A DNA stretch of 64,000 nucleotides from Hydractinia symbiolongicarpus (lineage: Eukaryota; Cnidaria; Hydrozoa; Anthoathecata; Hydractiniidae): positions 6,450,001 through 6,514,000 of the forward strand of contig NC_079877.1 of the NCBI RefSeq assembly GCF_029227915.1, written 5' to 3'. The position numbers and the translations under genes are program-made. Every line of letters starts with the position of its first letter. Positions within the stretch are counted from its first letter, which is position 1. Positions 1 through 10,900 of this stretch are shown here, one piece after another. A model generated the notes under the pieces. That model made no database searches. It was not told where the DNA came from and was given only the letters and a program-made list of their open reading frames with translations.

Positions 1-36
1 TTTTTTCACCACTAAAACGCATGAGACTTGTAGTTT

Positions 37-58
37 TCAAAAATGTTTTCATTTTTGA
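37..58. other. 9-bp dyad with 4-nt spacer, present in most monomers
   Basis: Arm TCAAAAATG (37-45), spacer TTTT (46-49) and arm CATTTTTGA (50-58) form a perfect inverted repeat. It recurs at the same phase in monomers that carry TTTTCAAAAATG (A, D, E, F, H, I). It shortens to 7 paired bases in B, G and J (TTTTTAAAAATG) and to 4 in C (CAGGAATG). Extrusion as a cruciform or recognition by a protein is inference only. Confidence 0.8.
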
Positions 59-209
59 TGAGACGCTGAATAAAATAAGTTTAATCGCCTGCAAACGAAA
101 ACCTGCGATTTCCCGTAAATCCCGGACTCGGGCCGTATAGTCAAAAGTATACAAAGAAAGTACCCAGGGAGTAAACTCATTTCCCAAACGATTTTTTAAA
201 TTATTATTT

Positions 210-412
210 CACCACTAAAGCCCATGAGACTTGTAGTTTTCAAAAATGTTTTCATTTTTGATGAGACGGTTAATGAAAGAGGTTTAATCGCCGGCAAACG
301 AAAACCCGCGATTTCCCGTAAATCCCGGGCTTGGCCCGTATAGTCGAATGTATACAAAGAAAGTACCCTGTGAGTAAACTCATTTCCAGAACGATTTTTT
401 AATTTATTTTTT
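210..412. repeat. Representative monomer (H subtype), 203 bp
   Basis: This complete unit runs from one CACCACTAAA to the next and is exactly 203 bp. It shows the H/D diagnostic bases: ACGGTTAATG, CCCGCGATTT, GGGCTTGGCCCG, GTCGAATG and CCCTGTGAG. It contains about 11 CpG dinucleotides, which is notable in an otherwise A/T-rich unit. The phase is arbitrary, because a tandem repeat has no intrinsic start. Confidence 0.95.
326..338. other. CGGGC-TTG-GCCCG short hairpin, D/E/H/I monomers
   Basis: A perfect 5-bp stem with a 3-nt loop lies in the G/C-rich core. It occurs in subtypes with GGGCTTGGCCCG. It is broken in A, B, F and G (ACTCGG or TCTCGG) and in C (GGCCGG). It is therefore a subtype-specific potential structure; no function is implied. 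Confidence 0.6.
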
Positions 413-1064
413 CACCACTAAAACGCATGAGACTTGTAGTTTTCAAAACTGTTTTCATTTTTGATGAGACGGTTAATGAAAGAGGTTTAATCGCCGGCAA
501 ACGAAAACCCGAGATTTCCCGTAAATCCCGGGCTTGGCCCGTATAGTCAAAAGGATACAAAGATAGTACCCAGGGAGTAAACTCATTTCCCGAACGATTT
601 TTTAATTTATTTTTTCACCACTAAAACGCATGAGACTTGTAGTTTTCAAAAATGTTTTCATTTTTGATGAGACGCTGAATAAAAGAAGTTTAATCACCGG
701 CAAACGAAAACCTGCGATTTCCCGTAAATCCCGGACTCGGCCCGTATAGTCAAAAGTATACAAAGAAAGTACCCAGGGTATAAACTAATTTCCCAAACTA
801 TTTTTTGAATTATTATTTCACCACTAAAGCCCATAAGACTTGTAGTTTTTAAAAATGTTTTCATTTTTGATGAGACGCTGAATAACAGAAGTTTAATCGC
901 CGGCAAACGAAAACCCGCGATTTCCCGTAAATCCCGGACTCGGCCCGTATTGTCAAAAAGTATACAAAGAAAGTACCCAGGGAGTAAACTCATTTCCCGA
1001 ACGATTTTTTAAATTATTTTTTCACCACTAAAACGCATGAGACTTGTAGTTTTTAAAAATGTTT

Positions 1065-4000
1065 TCATTTTTGATGAGACGCTGAATAAAAGAAGTTTAA
1101 TCGCCGGCAAACGAAAACCCGCAATTTCCCGTAAATCCCGGTCTCGGCCCGTATAGTCAAAAGTATACAAGGAAAGTACCCAGTGAGTAAACTCATTTCC
1201 CTAACGAATTTTTAAATTATTTTTTCACCACTAAAACGCATGAGACTTGTAGTTTTCAAAAATGTTTTCATTTTTGATGAGACGCTGAATAAAAGAAGTT
1301 TAATCGCCTGCAAACGAAAACCTGCGATTTCCCGTAAATCCCGGACTCGGGCCGTATAGTCAAAAGTATACAAAGAAAGTTCCCGAGGGAGTAAACTCAT
1401 TTCCCAAACGATTTTTTAAATTATTATTTCACCACTAAAGCCCATGAGACTTGTAGTTTTCAAAAATGTTTTCATTTTTGATGAGACGGTTAATGAAAGA
1501 GGTTTAATCGCCGGCAAACGAAAACCCGCGATTTCCCGTAAATCCCGGGCTTGGCCCGTATAGTCAAAAGGATACAAAGATAGTACCCAGGGAGTAAACT
1601 CATTTCCCGAACGATTTTTTAATTTATTTTTTCACCACTAAAACGCATGAGACTTGTAGTTTTCAAAAATGTTTTCATTTTTGATGAGACGCTGAATAAA
1701 AGAAGTTTAATCGCCGGCAAACGAAAACCTGCGATTTCCCGTAAATCCCGGACTCGGCCCGTATAGTCAAAAGTATACAAAGAAAGTACCCAGGGTATAA
1801 ACTAATTTCCCAAACGATTTTTTGAATTATTATTTCACCACTAAAGCCCATGAGACTTGTAGTTTTTAAAAATGTTTTCATTTTTGATGAGACGCTGAAT
1901 AACAGAAGTTTAATCGCCGGCAAACGAAAACCCGCGATTTCCCGTAAATCCCGGACTCGGCCCGTATAGTCAAAAAGTATACAAAGAAAGTACCCAGGGA
2001 GTAAACTCATTTCCCGAACGATTTTTTAAATTATTTTTTCACCACTAAAACGCATGAGACTTGTAGTTTTCAAAAATGTTTTCATTTTTGATGAGACGCT
2101 GAATAAAAGAAGTTTAATCGCCTGCAAACGAAAACCTGCGATTTCCCGTAAATCCCGGACTCGGGCCGTATAGTCAAAAGTATACAAAGAAAGTACCCAG
2201 GGAGTAAACTCATTTCCCAAACGATTTTTTAAATTATTATTTCACCACTAAAGCCCATGAGACTTGTAGTTTTCAAAAATGTTTTCATTTTTGATGAGAC
2301 GGTTAATGAAAGAGGTTTAATCGCCAGCAAACGAAAACCCGCGATTTCCCGTAAATCCCGGGCTTGGCCCGTATAGTCGAATGTATACAAAGAAAGTACC
2401 CTGTGAGTAAACTCATTTCCAGAACGATTTTTTAATTTATTTTTTCACCACTAAAACGCATGAGACTTGTAGTTTTCAAAAATGTTTTCATTTTTGATGA
2501 GACGGTTAATGAAAGAGGTTTAATCGCCGGCAAACGAAAACCCGAGATTTCCCGTAAATCCCGGGCTTGGCCCGTATAGTCAAAGGTATACAAAGATAGT
2601 ACCCAGGGAGTAAACTCATTTCCCGAACGATTTTTTAATTTATTTTTTCACCACTAAAACGCATGAGACTTGTAGTTTTCAAAAATGTTTTCATTTTTGA
2701 TGAGACGCTGAATAAAAGAAGTTTAATCGCCGGCAAACGAAAACCTGCGATTTCCCGTAAATCGCGGACTCGGCCCGTATAGTCAAAAGTATACAAAGAA
2801 AGTACCCAGGGTGTAAACTAATTTCCCAAACGATTTTTTGAATTATTTTTTCACCACTAAAGCCCATGAGACTTGTAGTTTTTAAAAATGTTTTCATTTT
2901 TGATGAGACGCTGAATAAAAGAAGTTTAATCGCCGGCAAACAAAAACCCGCAATTTCCCGTAAATCCCGGTCTCGGCCCGTATAGTCAAAAGTATACAAG
3001 GAAAGTACCCAGTGAGTAAACTCATTTCCCTAACGAATTTTTAAATTATTTTTTCACCACTAAAACGCATGAGACTTGTAGTTTTCAAAAATGTTTTCAT
3101 TTTTGATGAGACGCTGAATAAAAGAAGTTTAATCGCCTGCAAACGAAAACCTGCGATTTCCCGTAAATCCCGGACTCGGGCCGTATAGTCAAAAGTATAC
3201 AAAGAAAGTACCCAGGGAGTAAACTCATTTCCCAAACGATTTTTTAAATTATTATTTCACCACTAAAGCCCATGAGACTTGTAGTTTTCAAAAATGTTTT
3301 CATTTTTGATGAGACGGTTAATGAAAGAGGTTTAATCGCCGGCAAACGAAAACCCGAGATTTCCCGTAAATCCCGGGCTTGGCTCGTATAGTCAAAAGGA
3401 TACAAAGATAGTACCCAGGGAGTAAACTCATTTCCCGAACGATTTTTTAATTTATTTTTTCACCACTAAAACGCATGAGACTTGTAGTTTTCAAAAATGT
3501 TTTCATTTTTGATGAGACGCTGAATAAAAGAAGTTTAATCGCCGGCAAACGAAAACCTGCGATTTCCCGTAAATCCCGGACTCGGCCCGTATAGTCAAAA
3601 GTATACAAAGAAAGTACCCAGGGTATAAACTAATTTCCCAAACGATTTTTTGAATTATTATTTCACCACTAAAGCCCATGAGACTTGTAGTTTTTAAAAA
3701 TGTTTTCATTTTTGATGAGACGCTGAATAACAGAAGTTTAATAGCCGGCAAACGAAAACCCGCGATTTCCCGTATATCCCGGACTCGGCCCGTATAGTCA
3801 AAAAGTATACAAAGAAAGTACCCAGGGAGTAAACTCATTTCCCGAACGATTTTTTAAATTATTTTTTCACCACTAAAAAGCATGAGACTTGTAGTTTTTA
3901 AAAACGTTTTCATTTTTGATGAGACGCTGAATAAAAGAAGTTTAATCGCCGGCAAACGAAAACCCGCAATTTCCCGTAAATCCCGGTCTCGGCCCGTATA

Positions 4001-4520
4001 GTCAAAAGTATACAAGGAAAGTACCCAGTGAGTAAACTCATTTCCCTAACGAATTTTTAAATTATTTTTTCACCACTAAAACGCATGAGACTTTTAGTTT
4101 TCAAAAATGTTTTCATTTTTGATGAGACGCTGAATAAAAGAAGTTTAATCGCCTGCAAACGAAAACCTGCGATTTCCAGTAAATCCCGGACTCGGGCCGT
4201 ATAGTCAAAAGTATACAAAGAAAGCACCCAGGGAGTAAACTCATTTCCCAAACGATTTTTTAAATTATTATTTCACCACTAAAGCCCATGAGACTTGTAG
4301 TTTTCAAAAATGTTTTCATTTTTGATGAGACGGTTAATGAAAGAGGTTTAATCGCCGGCAAACGAAAACCCGCGATTTCCCGTAAATCCCGGGCTTGGCC
4401 CGTATAGTCGAATGTATACAAAGAAAGTACCCTGTGAGTAAACTCATTTCCAGAACGATTTTTTAATTTATTTTTTCACCACTAAAACGCATGAGACTTG
4501 TAGTTTTCAAAAATGTTTTC
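1065..4520. repeat. 17-monomer segmental duplication, copy 1 (~3453 bp)
   Basis: Monomer order is G-F-H/I-A-J-F-H-I-A-G-F-I-A-J-G-F-H, an irregular mosaic of complete and deleted 6-mers. The same order, with the same private variants, follows at +3453 bp. Examples are CGCCAGCAAAC in the H monomer near 2325, ATCGCGGACTC near 2762, AATAGCCGGC near 3741 and ACTTTTAGTTTTC near 4090. Copy-specific differences are few: CAAACAAAAACCC near 2937 here against CAAACGAAAACCC in copy 2, and a TCCCGAGGG disruption near 1380. Confidence 0.88.
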
Positions 4521-7500
4521 ATTTTTGATGAGACGCTGAATAAAAGAAGTTTAATCGCCGGCAAACGAAAACCCGCAATTTCCCGTAAATCCCGGTCTCG
4601 GCCCGTATAGTCAAAAGTATACAAGGAAAGTACCCAGTGAGTAAACTCATTTCCCTAACGAATTTTTAAATTATTTTTTCACCACTAAAACGCATGAGAC
4701 TTGTAGTTTTCAAAAATGTTTTCATTTTTGATGAGACGCTGAATAAAAGAAGTTTAATCGCCTGCAAACGAAAACCTGCGATTTCCCGTAAATCCCGGAC
4801 TCGGGCCGTATAGTCAAAAGTATACAAAGAAAGTACCCAGGGAGTAAACTCATTTCCCAAACGATTTTTTAAATTATTATTTCACCACTAAAGCCCATGA
4901 GACTTGTAGTTTTCAAAAATGTTTTCATTTTTGATGAGACGGTTAATGAAAGAGGTTTAATCGCCGGCAAACGAAAACCCGCGATTTCCCGTAAATCCCG
5001 GGCTTGGCCCGTATAGTCAAAAGGATACAAAGATAGTACCCAGGGAGTAAACTCATTTCCCGAACGATTTTTTAATTTATTTTTTCACCACTAAAACGCA
5101 TGAGACTTGTAGTTTTCAAAAATGTTTTCATTTTTGATGAGACGCTGAATAAAAGAAGTTTAATCGCCGGCAAACGAAAACCTGCGATTTCCCGTAAATC
5201 CCGGACTCGGCCCGTATAGTCAAAAGTATACAAAGAAAGTACCCAGGGTATAAACTAATTTCCCAAACGATTTTTTGAATTATTATTTCACCACTAAAGC
5301 CCATGAGACTTGTAGTTTTTAAAAATGTTTTCATTTTTGATGAGACGCTGAATAACAGAAGTTTAATCGCCGGCAAACGAAAACCCGCGATTTCCCGTAA
5401 ATCCCGGACTCGGCCCGTATAGTCAAAAAGTATACAAAGAAAGTACCCAGGGAGTAAACTCATTTCCCGAACGATTTTTTAAATTATTTTTTCACCACTA
5501 AAACGCATGAGACTTGTAGTTTTCAAAAATGTTTTCATTTTTGATGAGACGCTGAATAAAAGAAGTTTAATCGCCTGCAAACGAAAACCTGCGATTTCCC
5601 GTAAATCCCGGACTCGGGCCGTATAGTCAAAAGTATACAAAGAAAGTACCCAGGGAGTAAACTCATTTCCCAAACGATTTTTTAAATTATTATTTCACCA
5701 CTAAAGCCCATGAGACTTGTAGTTTTCAAAAATGTTTTCATTTTTGATGAGACGGTTAATGAAAGAGGTTTAATCGCCAGCAAACGAAAACCCGCGATTT
5801 CCCGTAAATCCCGGGCTTGGCCCGTATAGTCGAATGTATACAAAGAAAGTACCCTGTGAGTAAACTCATTTCCAGAACGATTTTTTAATTTATTTTTTCA
5901 CCACTAAAACGCATGAGACTTGTAGTTTTCAAAAATGTTTTCATTTTTGATGAGACGGTTAATGAAAGAGGTTTAATCGCCGGCAAACGAAAACCCGAGA
6001 TTTCCCGTAAATCCCGGGCTTGGCCCGTATAGTCAAAGGTATACAAAGATAGTACCCAGGGAGTAAACTCATTTCCCGAACGATTTTTTAATTTATTTTT
6101 TCACCACTAAAACGCATGAGACTTGTAGTTTTCAAAAATGTTTTCATTTTTGATGAGACGCTGAATAAAAGAAGTTTAATCGCCGGCAAACGAAAACCTG
6201 CGATTTCCCGTAAATCGCGGACTCGGCCCGTATAGTCAAAAGTATACAAAGAAAGTACCCAGGGTGTAAACTAATTTCCCAAACGATTTTTTGAATTATT
6301 TTTTCACCACTAAAGCCCATGAGACTTGTAGTTTTTAAAAATGTTTTCATTTTTGATGAGACGCTGAATAAAAGAAGTTTAATCGCCGGCAAACGAAAAC
6401 CCGCAATTTCCCGTAAATCCCGGTCTCGGCCCGTATAGTCAAAAGTATACAAGGAAAGTACCCAGTGAGTAAACTCATTTCCCTAACGAATTTTTAAATT
6501 ATTTTTTCACCACTAAAACGCATGAGACTTGTAGTTTTCAAAAATGTTTTCATTTTTGATGAGACGCTGAATAAAAGAAGTTTAATCGCCTGCAAACGAA
6601 AACCTGCGATTTCCCGTAAATCCCGGACTCGGGCCGTATAGTCAAAAGTATACAAAGAAAGTACCCAGGGAGTAAACTCATTTCCCAAACGATTTTTTAA
6701 ATTATTATTTCACCACTAAAGCCCATGAGACTTGTAGTTTTCAAAAATGTTTTCATTTTTGATGAGACGGTTAATGAAAGAGGTTTAATCGCCGGCAAAC
6801 GAAAACCCGAGATTTCCCGTAAATCCCGGGCTTGGCTCGTATAGTCAAAAGGATACAAAGATAGTACCCAGGGAGTAAACTCATTTCCCGAACGATTTTT
6901 TAATTTATTTTTTCACCACTAAAACGCATGAGACTTGTAGTTTTCAAAAATGTTTTCATTTTTGATGAGACGCTGAATAAAAGAAGTTTAATCGCCGGCA
7001 AACGAAAACCTGCGATTTCCCGTAAATCCCGGACTCGGCCCGTATAGTCAAAAGTATACAAAGAAAGTACCCAGGGTATAAACTAATTTCCCAAACGATT
7101 TTTTGAATTATTATTTCACCACTAAAGCCCATGAGACTTGTAGTTTTTAAAAATGTTTTCATTTTTGATGAGACGCTGAATAACAGAAGTTTAATAGCCG
7201 GCAAACGAAAACCCGCGATTTCCCGTATATCCCGGACTCGGCCCGTATAGTCAAAAAGTATACAAAGAAAGTACCCAGGGAGTAAACTCATTTCCCGAAC
7301 GATTTTTTAAATTATTTTTTCACCACTAAAAAGCATGAGACTTGTAGTTTTTAAAAACGTTTTCATTTTTGATGAGACGCTGAATAAAAGAAGTTTAATC
7401 GCCGGCAAACGAAAACCCGCAATTTCCCGTAAATCCCGGTCTCGGCCCGTATAGTCAAAAGTATACAAGGAAAGTACCCAGTGAGTAAACTCATTTCCCT

Positions 7501-7973
7501 AACGAATTTTTAAATTATTTTTTCACCACTAAAACGCATGAGACTTTTAGTTTTCAAAAATGTTTTCATTTTTGATGAGACGCTGAATAAAAGAAGTTTA
7601 ATCGCCTGCAAACGAAAACCTGCGATTTCCAGTAAATCCCGGACTCGGGCCGTATAGTCAAAAGTATACAAAGAAAGCACCCAGGGAGTAAACTCATTTC
7701 CCAAACGATTTTTTAAATTATTATTTCACCACTAAAGCCCATGAGACTTGTAGTTTTCAAAAATGTTTTCATTTTTGATGAGACGGTTAATGAAAGAGGT
7801 TTAATCGCCGGCAAACGAAAACCCGCGATTTCCCGTAAATCCCGGGCTTGGCCCGTATAGTCGAATGTATACAAAGAAAGTACCCTGTGAGTAAACTCAT
7901 TTCCAGAACGATTTTTTAATTTATTTTTTCACCACTAAAACGCATGAGACTTGTAGTTTTCAAAAATGTTTTC
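4521..7973. repeat. 17-monomer segmental duplication, copy 2 (~3453 bp)
   Basis: Direct tandem copy of the preceding 17 monomers. The first monomer (~4487-4690) is a recombinant. Its upstream half carries TTTTCAAAAATG, as after an H monomer, and its downstream half carries the G markers CCCGCAATTT and GGTCTCGG. This places the crossover between roughly 4510 and 4570. The copy ends in an H monomer (~7735-7930) and is followed by an I monomer. Confidence 0.88.
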
Positions 7974-10900
7974 ATTTTTGATGAGACGGTTAATGAAAGA
8001 GGTTTAATCGCCGGCAAACGAAAACCCGAGATTTCCCGTAAATCCCGGGCTTGGCCCGTATAGTCAAAGGTATACAAAGATAGTACCCAGGGAGTAAACT
8101 CATTTCCCGAACGATTTTTTAATTTATTTTTTCACCACTAAAACGCATGAGACTTGTAGTTTTCAAAAATGTTTTCATTTTTGATGAGACGCTGAATAAA
8201 AGAAGTTTAATCGCCGGCAAACGAAAACCTGCGATTTCCCGTAAATCCCGGACTCGGCCCGTATAGTCAAAAGTATACAAAGAAAGTACCCAGGGTGTAA
8301 ACTAATTTCCCAAACGATTTTTTGAATTATTATTTCACCACTAAAGCCCATGAGACTTGTAGTTTTTAAAAATGTTTTCATTTTTGATGAGACGCTGAAT
8401 AAAAGAAGTTTAATCGCCGGCAAACGAAAACCCGCGATTTCCCGTAAATCCCGGACTCGGCCCGTATAGTCAAAAGTATACAAAGAAAGTACCCAGGGAG
8501 TAAACTCATTTCCCGAACGATTTTTTAAATTATTTTTTCACCACTAAAACGCATGAGACTTGTAGTTTTCAGGAATGTTTTCATTTTTGATGAGACGCTT
8601 AATGAAAGTGGTTTAATCGCCGGCAAACGAAAACCCGCGATTTCCCGTAAATCCCGGGCTTGGCCGGTATAGTCGAATGTATACAAAGAAAGTACCCTGT
8701 GAGTAAACTCATTTCCAAAACGATTTTTTAAATTATCTTTTCACCACTAAAACGCATGAGACTTGTAGTTTTCAAAAATGTTTTCATTTTTGAAGAGACG
8801 CTGAATAAAAGAAGTTTAATCGCCGGCAAACGAAAACCCGCGATTTCCCGTGAATCCCGGGCTTGGCCCGTATAGTCGAATGTATACAAAGAAAGTACCC
8901 TGTGAGTAAACTCATTTCCAGAACGATTTTCTAATTTATTTTTTCACCACTAAAACGCATGAGACTTGTAGTTTTCAAAAACGTTTTTATTTTTGATGAG
9001 ACGCTTAATGAAAGAGGCTTAATCGCCGGCAAACGAAAACCCGAGATTTCCCGTAAATCCCGGGCTTGGCCCGTATAGTCAAAAGTATACAAAGATAGTA
9101 CCCAGGGAGTAAACTCATTTCCCGAACCATTTTTTAATTTATTTTTTCACCACTAAAACGCATGAGACTTGTAGTTTTCAAAAATGTTTTCATTTTTGAT
9201 GAGACGCTGAATAAAAGAAGTTTAATCGCCAGCACACGAAAACCTGCGATTTCTCGTAAATCCCGGGCTTGGCCCGTATAGTCAAAGGTATACAAAGATA
9301 GTACCCAGGGAGTAAACTCATTTCCCGAACGATTTTTTAAATTATTTTTTTACCACTAAAAAGCTTGAGACTTGTAGTTTTCAGGAATGTTTTCATTTTT
9401 GATCAGACGCTTAATGAAAGTGGTTTAATCGCCGGCAAACGAAAACCCGCGATTTCCCGTAAATCCCGGGCTTGGCCGGTATAGTCGAATGTATACAAAG
9501 AAAGTACCCTGTGAGTAGACTCATTTCCAAAACAATTTTTTAAATTATCTTTTCACCACTAAAACGCATGAGACTTGTAGTTTTCAAAAATGTTTTCATT
9601 TTTGAAGAGACGCTGAATAAAAGAAGTTTAATCGCCGGCAAACGAAAACCCGCGATTTCCCGTATATCCCGGGCTTGGCCCGTATAGTCGAATGTATACA
9701 AAGAAAGTACCCTGTGAGTAAACTCATTTCCAGAACGATTTTTTAATTTATTTTTTCACCACTAAAACGCATGAGACTTGTAGTTTTCAAAAATGTTTTC
9801 ATTTTTGATGAGACGCTGAATAAAAGAAGTTTAATCGCCGGCAAACGAAAACCTGCGATTTCTCGTAAATCCCGGAGTCGGCCCGTACAGTCAAAAGTAT
9901 ACAAAGAAAGCACCCAGGGTGTAAACTAATTTCCCAAATGATTTTTTGAATTATTATTTCACCACTAAAGCCCATGAGACTTGTAGTTTTTAAAAATGTT
10001 TTCATTTTTGATGAGACGCTGAATAAAAGAAGTTTAATCGCCGGCAAACGAAAACCCGCGATTTCCCGTAAATCCTGGACTCGGCCCGTATAGTCAAAAG
10101 TATACAAAGAAAGTACCCAGGGAGTAAACTCATTTCCCGAACGATTTTTTAAATTATTTTTTCACCACTAAAACGCATGAGACTTGTAGTTTTCAGGAAT
10201 GTTTTCATTTTTGATGAGACGCTTAATGAAAGTGGTTTAATCGCCGGCAAACGAAAACCCGCGATTTCCCGTAAATCCCGGGCTTGGCCGGTATGGTCGA
10301 ATGTATACAAAGAAAGTACCCTGTCAGTAAACTCATTTCCAAAACAATTTTTTAAATTATCTTTTCACCACTAAAACGCATGAGACTTGTAGTTTTCAAA
10401 AATGTTTTCATTTTTGCAGAGACGCTGAATAAAAGAAGTTTAATCGCCGGCAAACGAAAACCTGCGATTTCCTGTAAATCCCGTACTCGGCCCGTAGAGT
10501 CAAAAGTATACAAAAAAAGTACCCAGGGTGTAAACTCATTTCCCGAACGATTTTTTAAATTATTATTTCACCACTAAAGCCCATGAGACTTGTAGTATTT
10601 AAAAATATTTTCATTTTTGATGAGACGCTGAATAAAGGAAGTTTAATCGCCGGCAAACGAAAACCTGCGATTTTCCGTAAATCCCGGACTCGGCCGGTAT
10701 AGTCGAATGTATAAAAAGAAAGTACCCTGTGAGTAAACTCATTTCCAAAACGATTTTTATATTATCTTTTCACCACTAAAACGCATGAGACTTGTAGTTT
10801 TCAGGAATGTTTTCATTTTTGATGAGACGCCTAATGAAAGTGGTTTAATCGCCGGCAAACGAAAACCCGCGATTTCCCGTAAATCCCGGGCTTGGCCGGT

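Larger units (their letters stand above)
1..1065. repeat. 6-mer HOR zone, first copy (F-H-I-A-J-G)
   Basis: Five monomers and the start of a sixth, in the order F (7), H (210), I (413), A (616), J (819) and G (~1022). F has CGCCTGCAAAC with ACTCGGGCCG. H has ACGGTTAATG with GTCGAATG. I has CCCGAGATTT with GATACAAAGATAG. A has GTATAAACTAA. J has GAATAACAG with an extra A in GTCAAAAAGTATAC. G has CCCGCAATTT with GGTCTCGG. No unique sequence. Confidence 0.85.

Noticed and set aside
350-355. GTATAC palindrome and GTATA/TATAC arms as a regulatory operator
   Set aside because: It is present in nearly every monomer with no gene to control. It is noted only as part of the repeat.
1675-2010. Family of 62-136-residue minus-strand ORFs (typical segments FRLPAIKLLLFSVSSKMKTF and MGNEFTPWVLSLYTFDYT) as real genes
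   Set aside because: They recur once per satellite unit, change frame with each 203-bp step, are cut or fused by one-base indels in neighbouring copies, and have no ribosome-site, promoter or splice context. They are shadows of the repeat.
10177-10374. 65-residue plus-strand ORF (MRLVVFRNVFIFDETLN...) seen at 10,177, 10,380, 25,398, 26,615 and 62,536
   Set aside because: It overlaps the same sequence as the minus-strand ORFs and is open only in a few monomers where GTATAG happens to be changed. There is no sign of coding selection.
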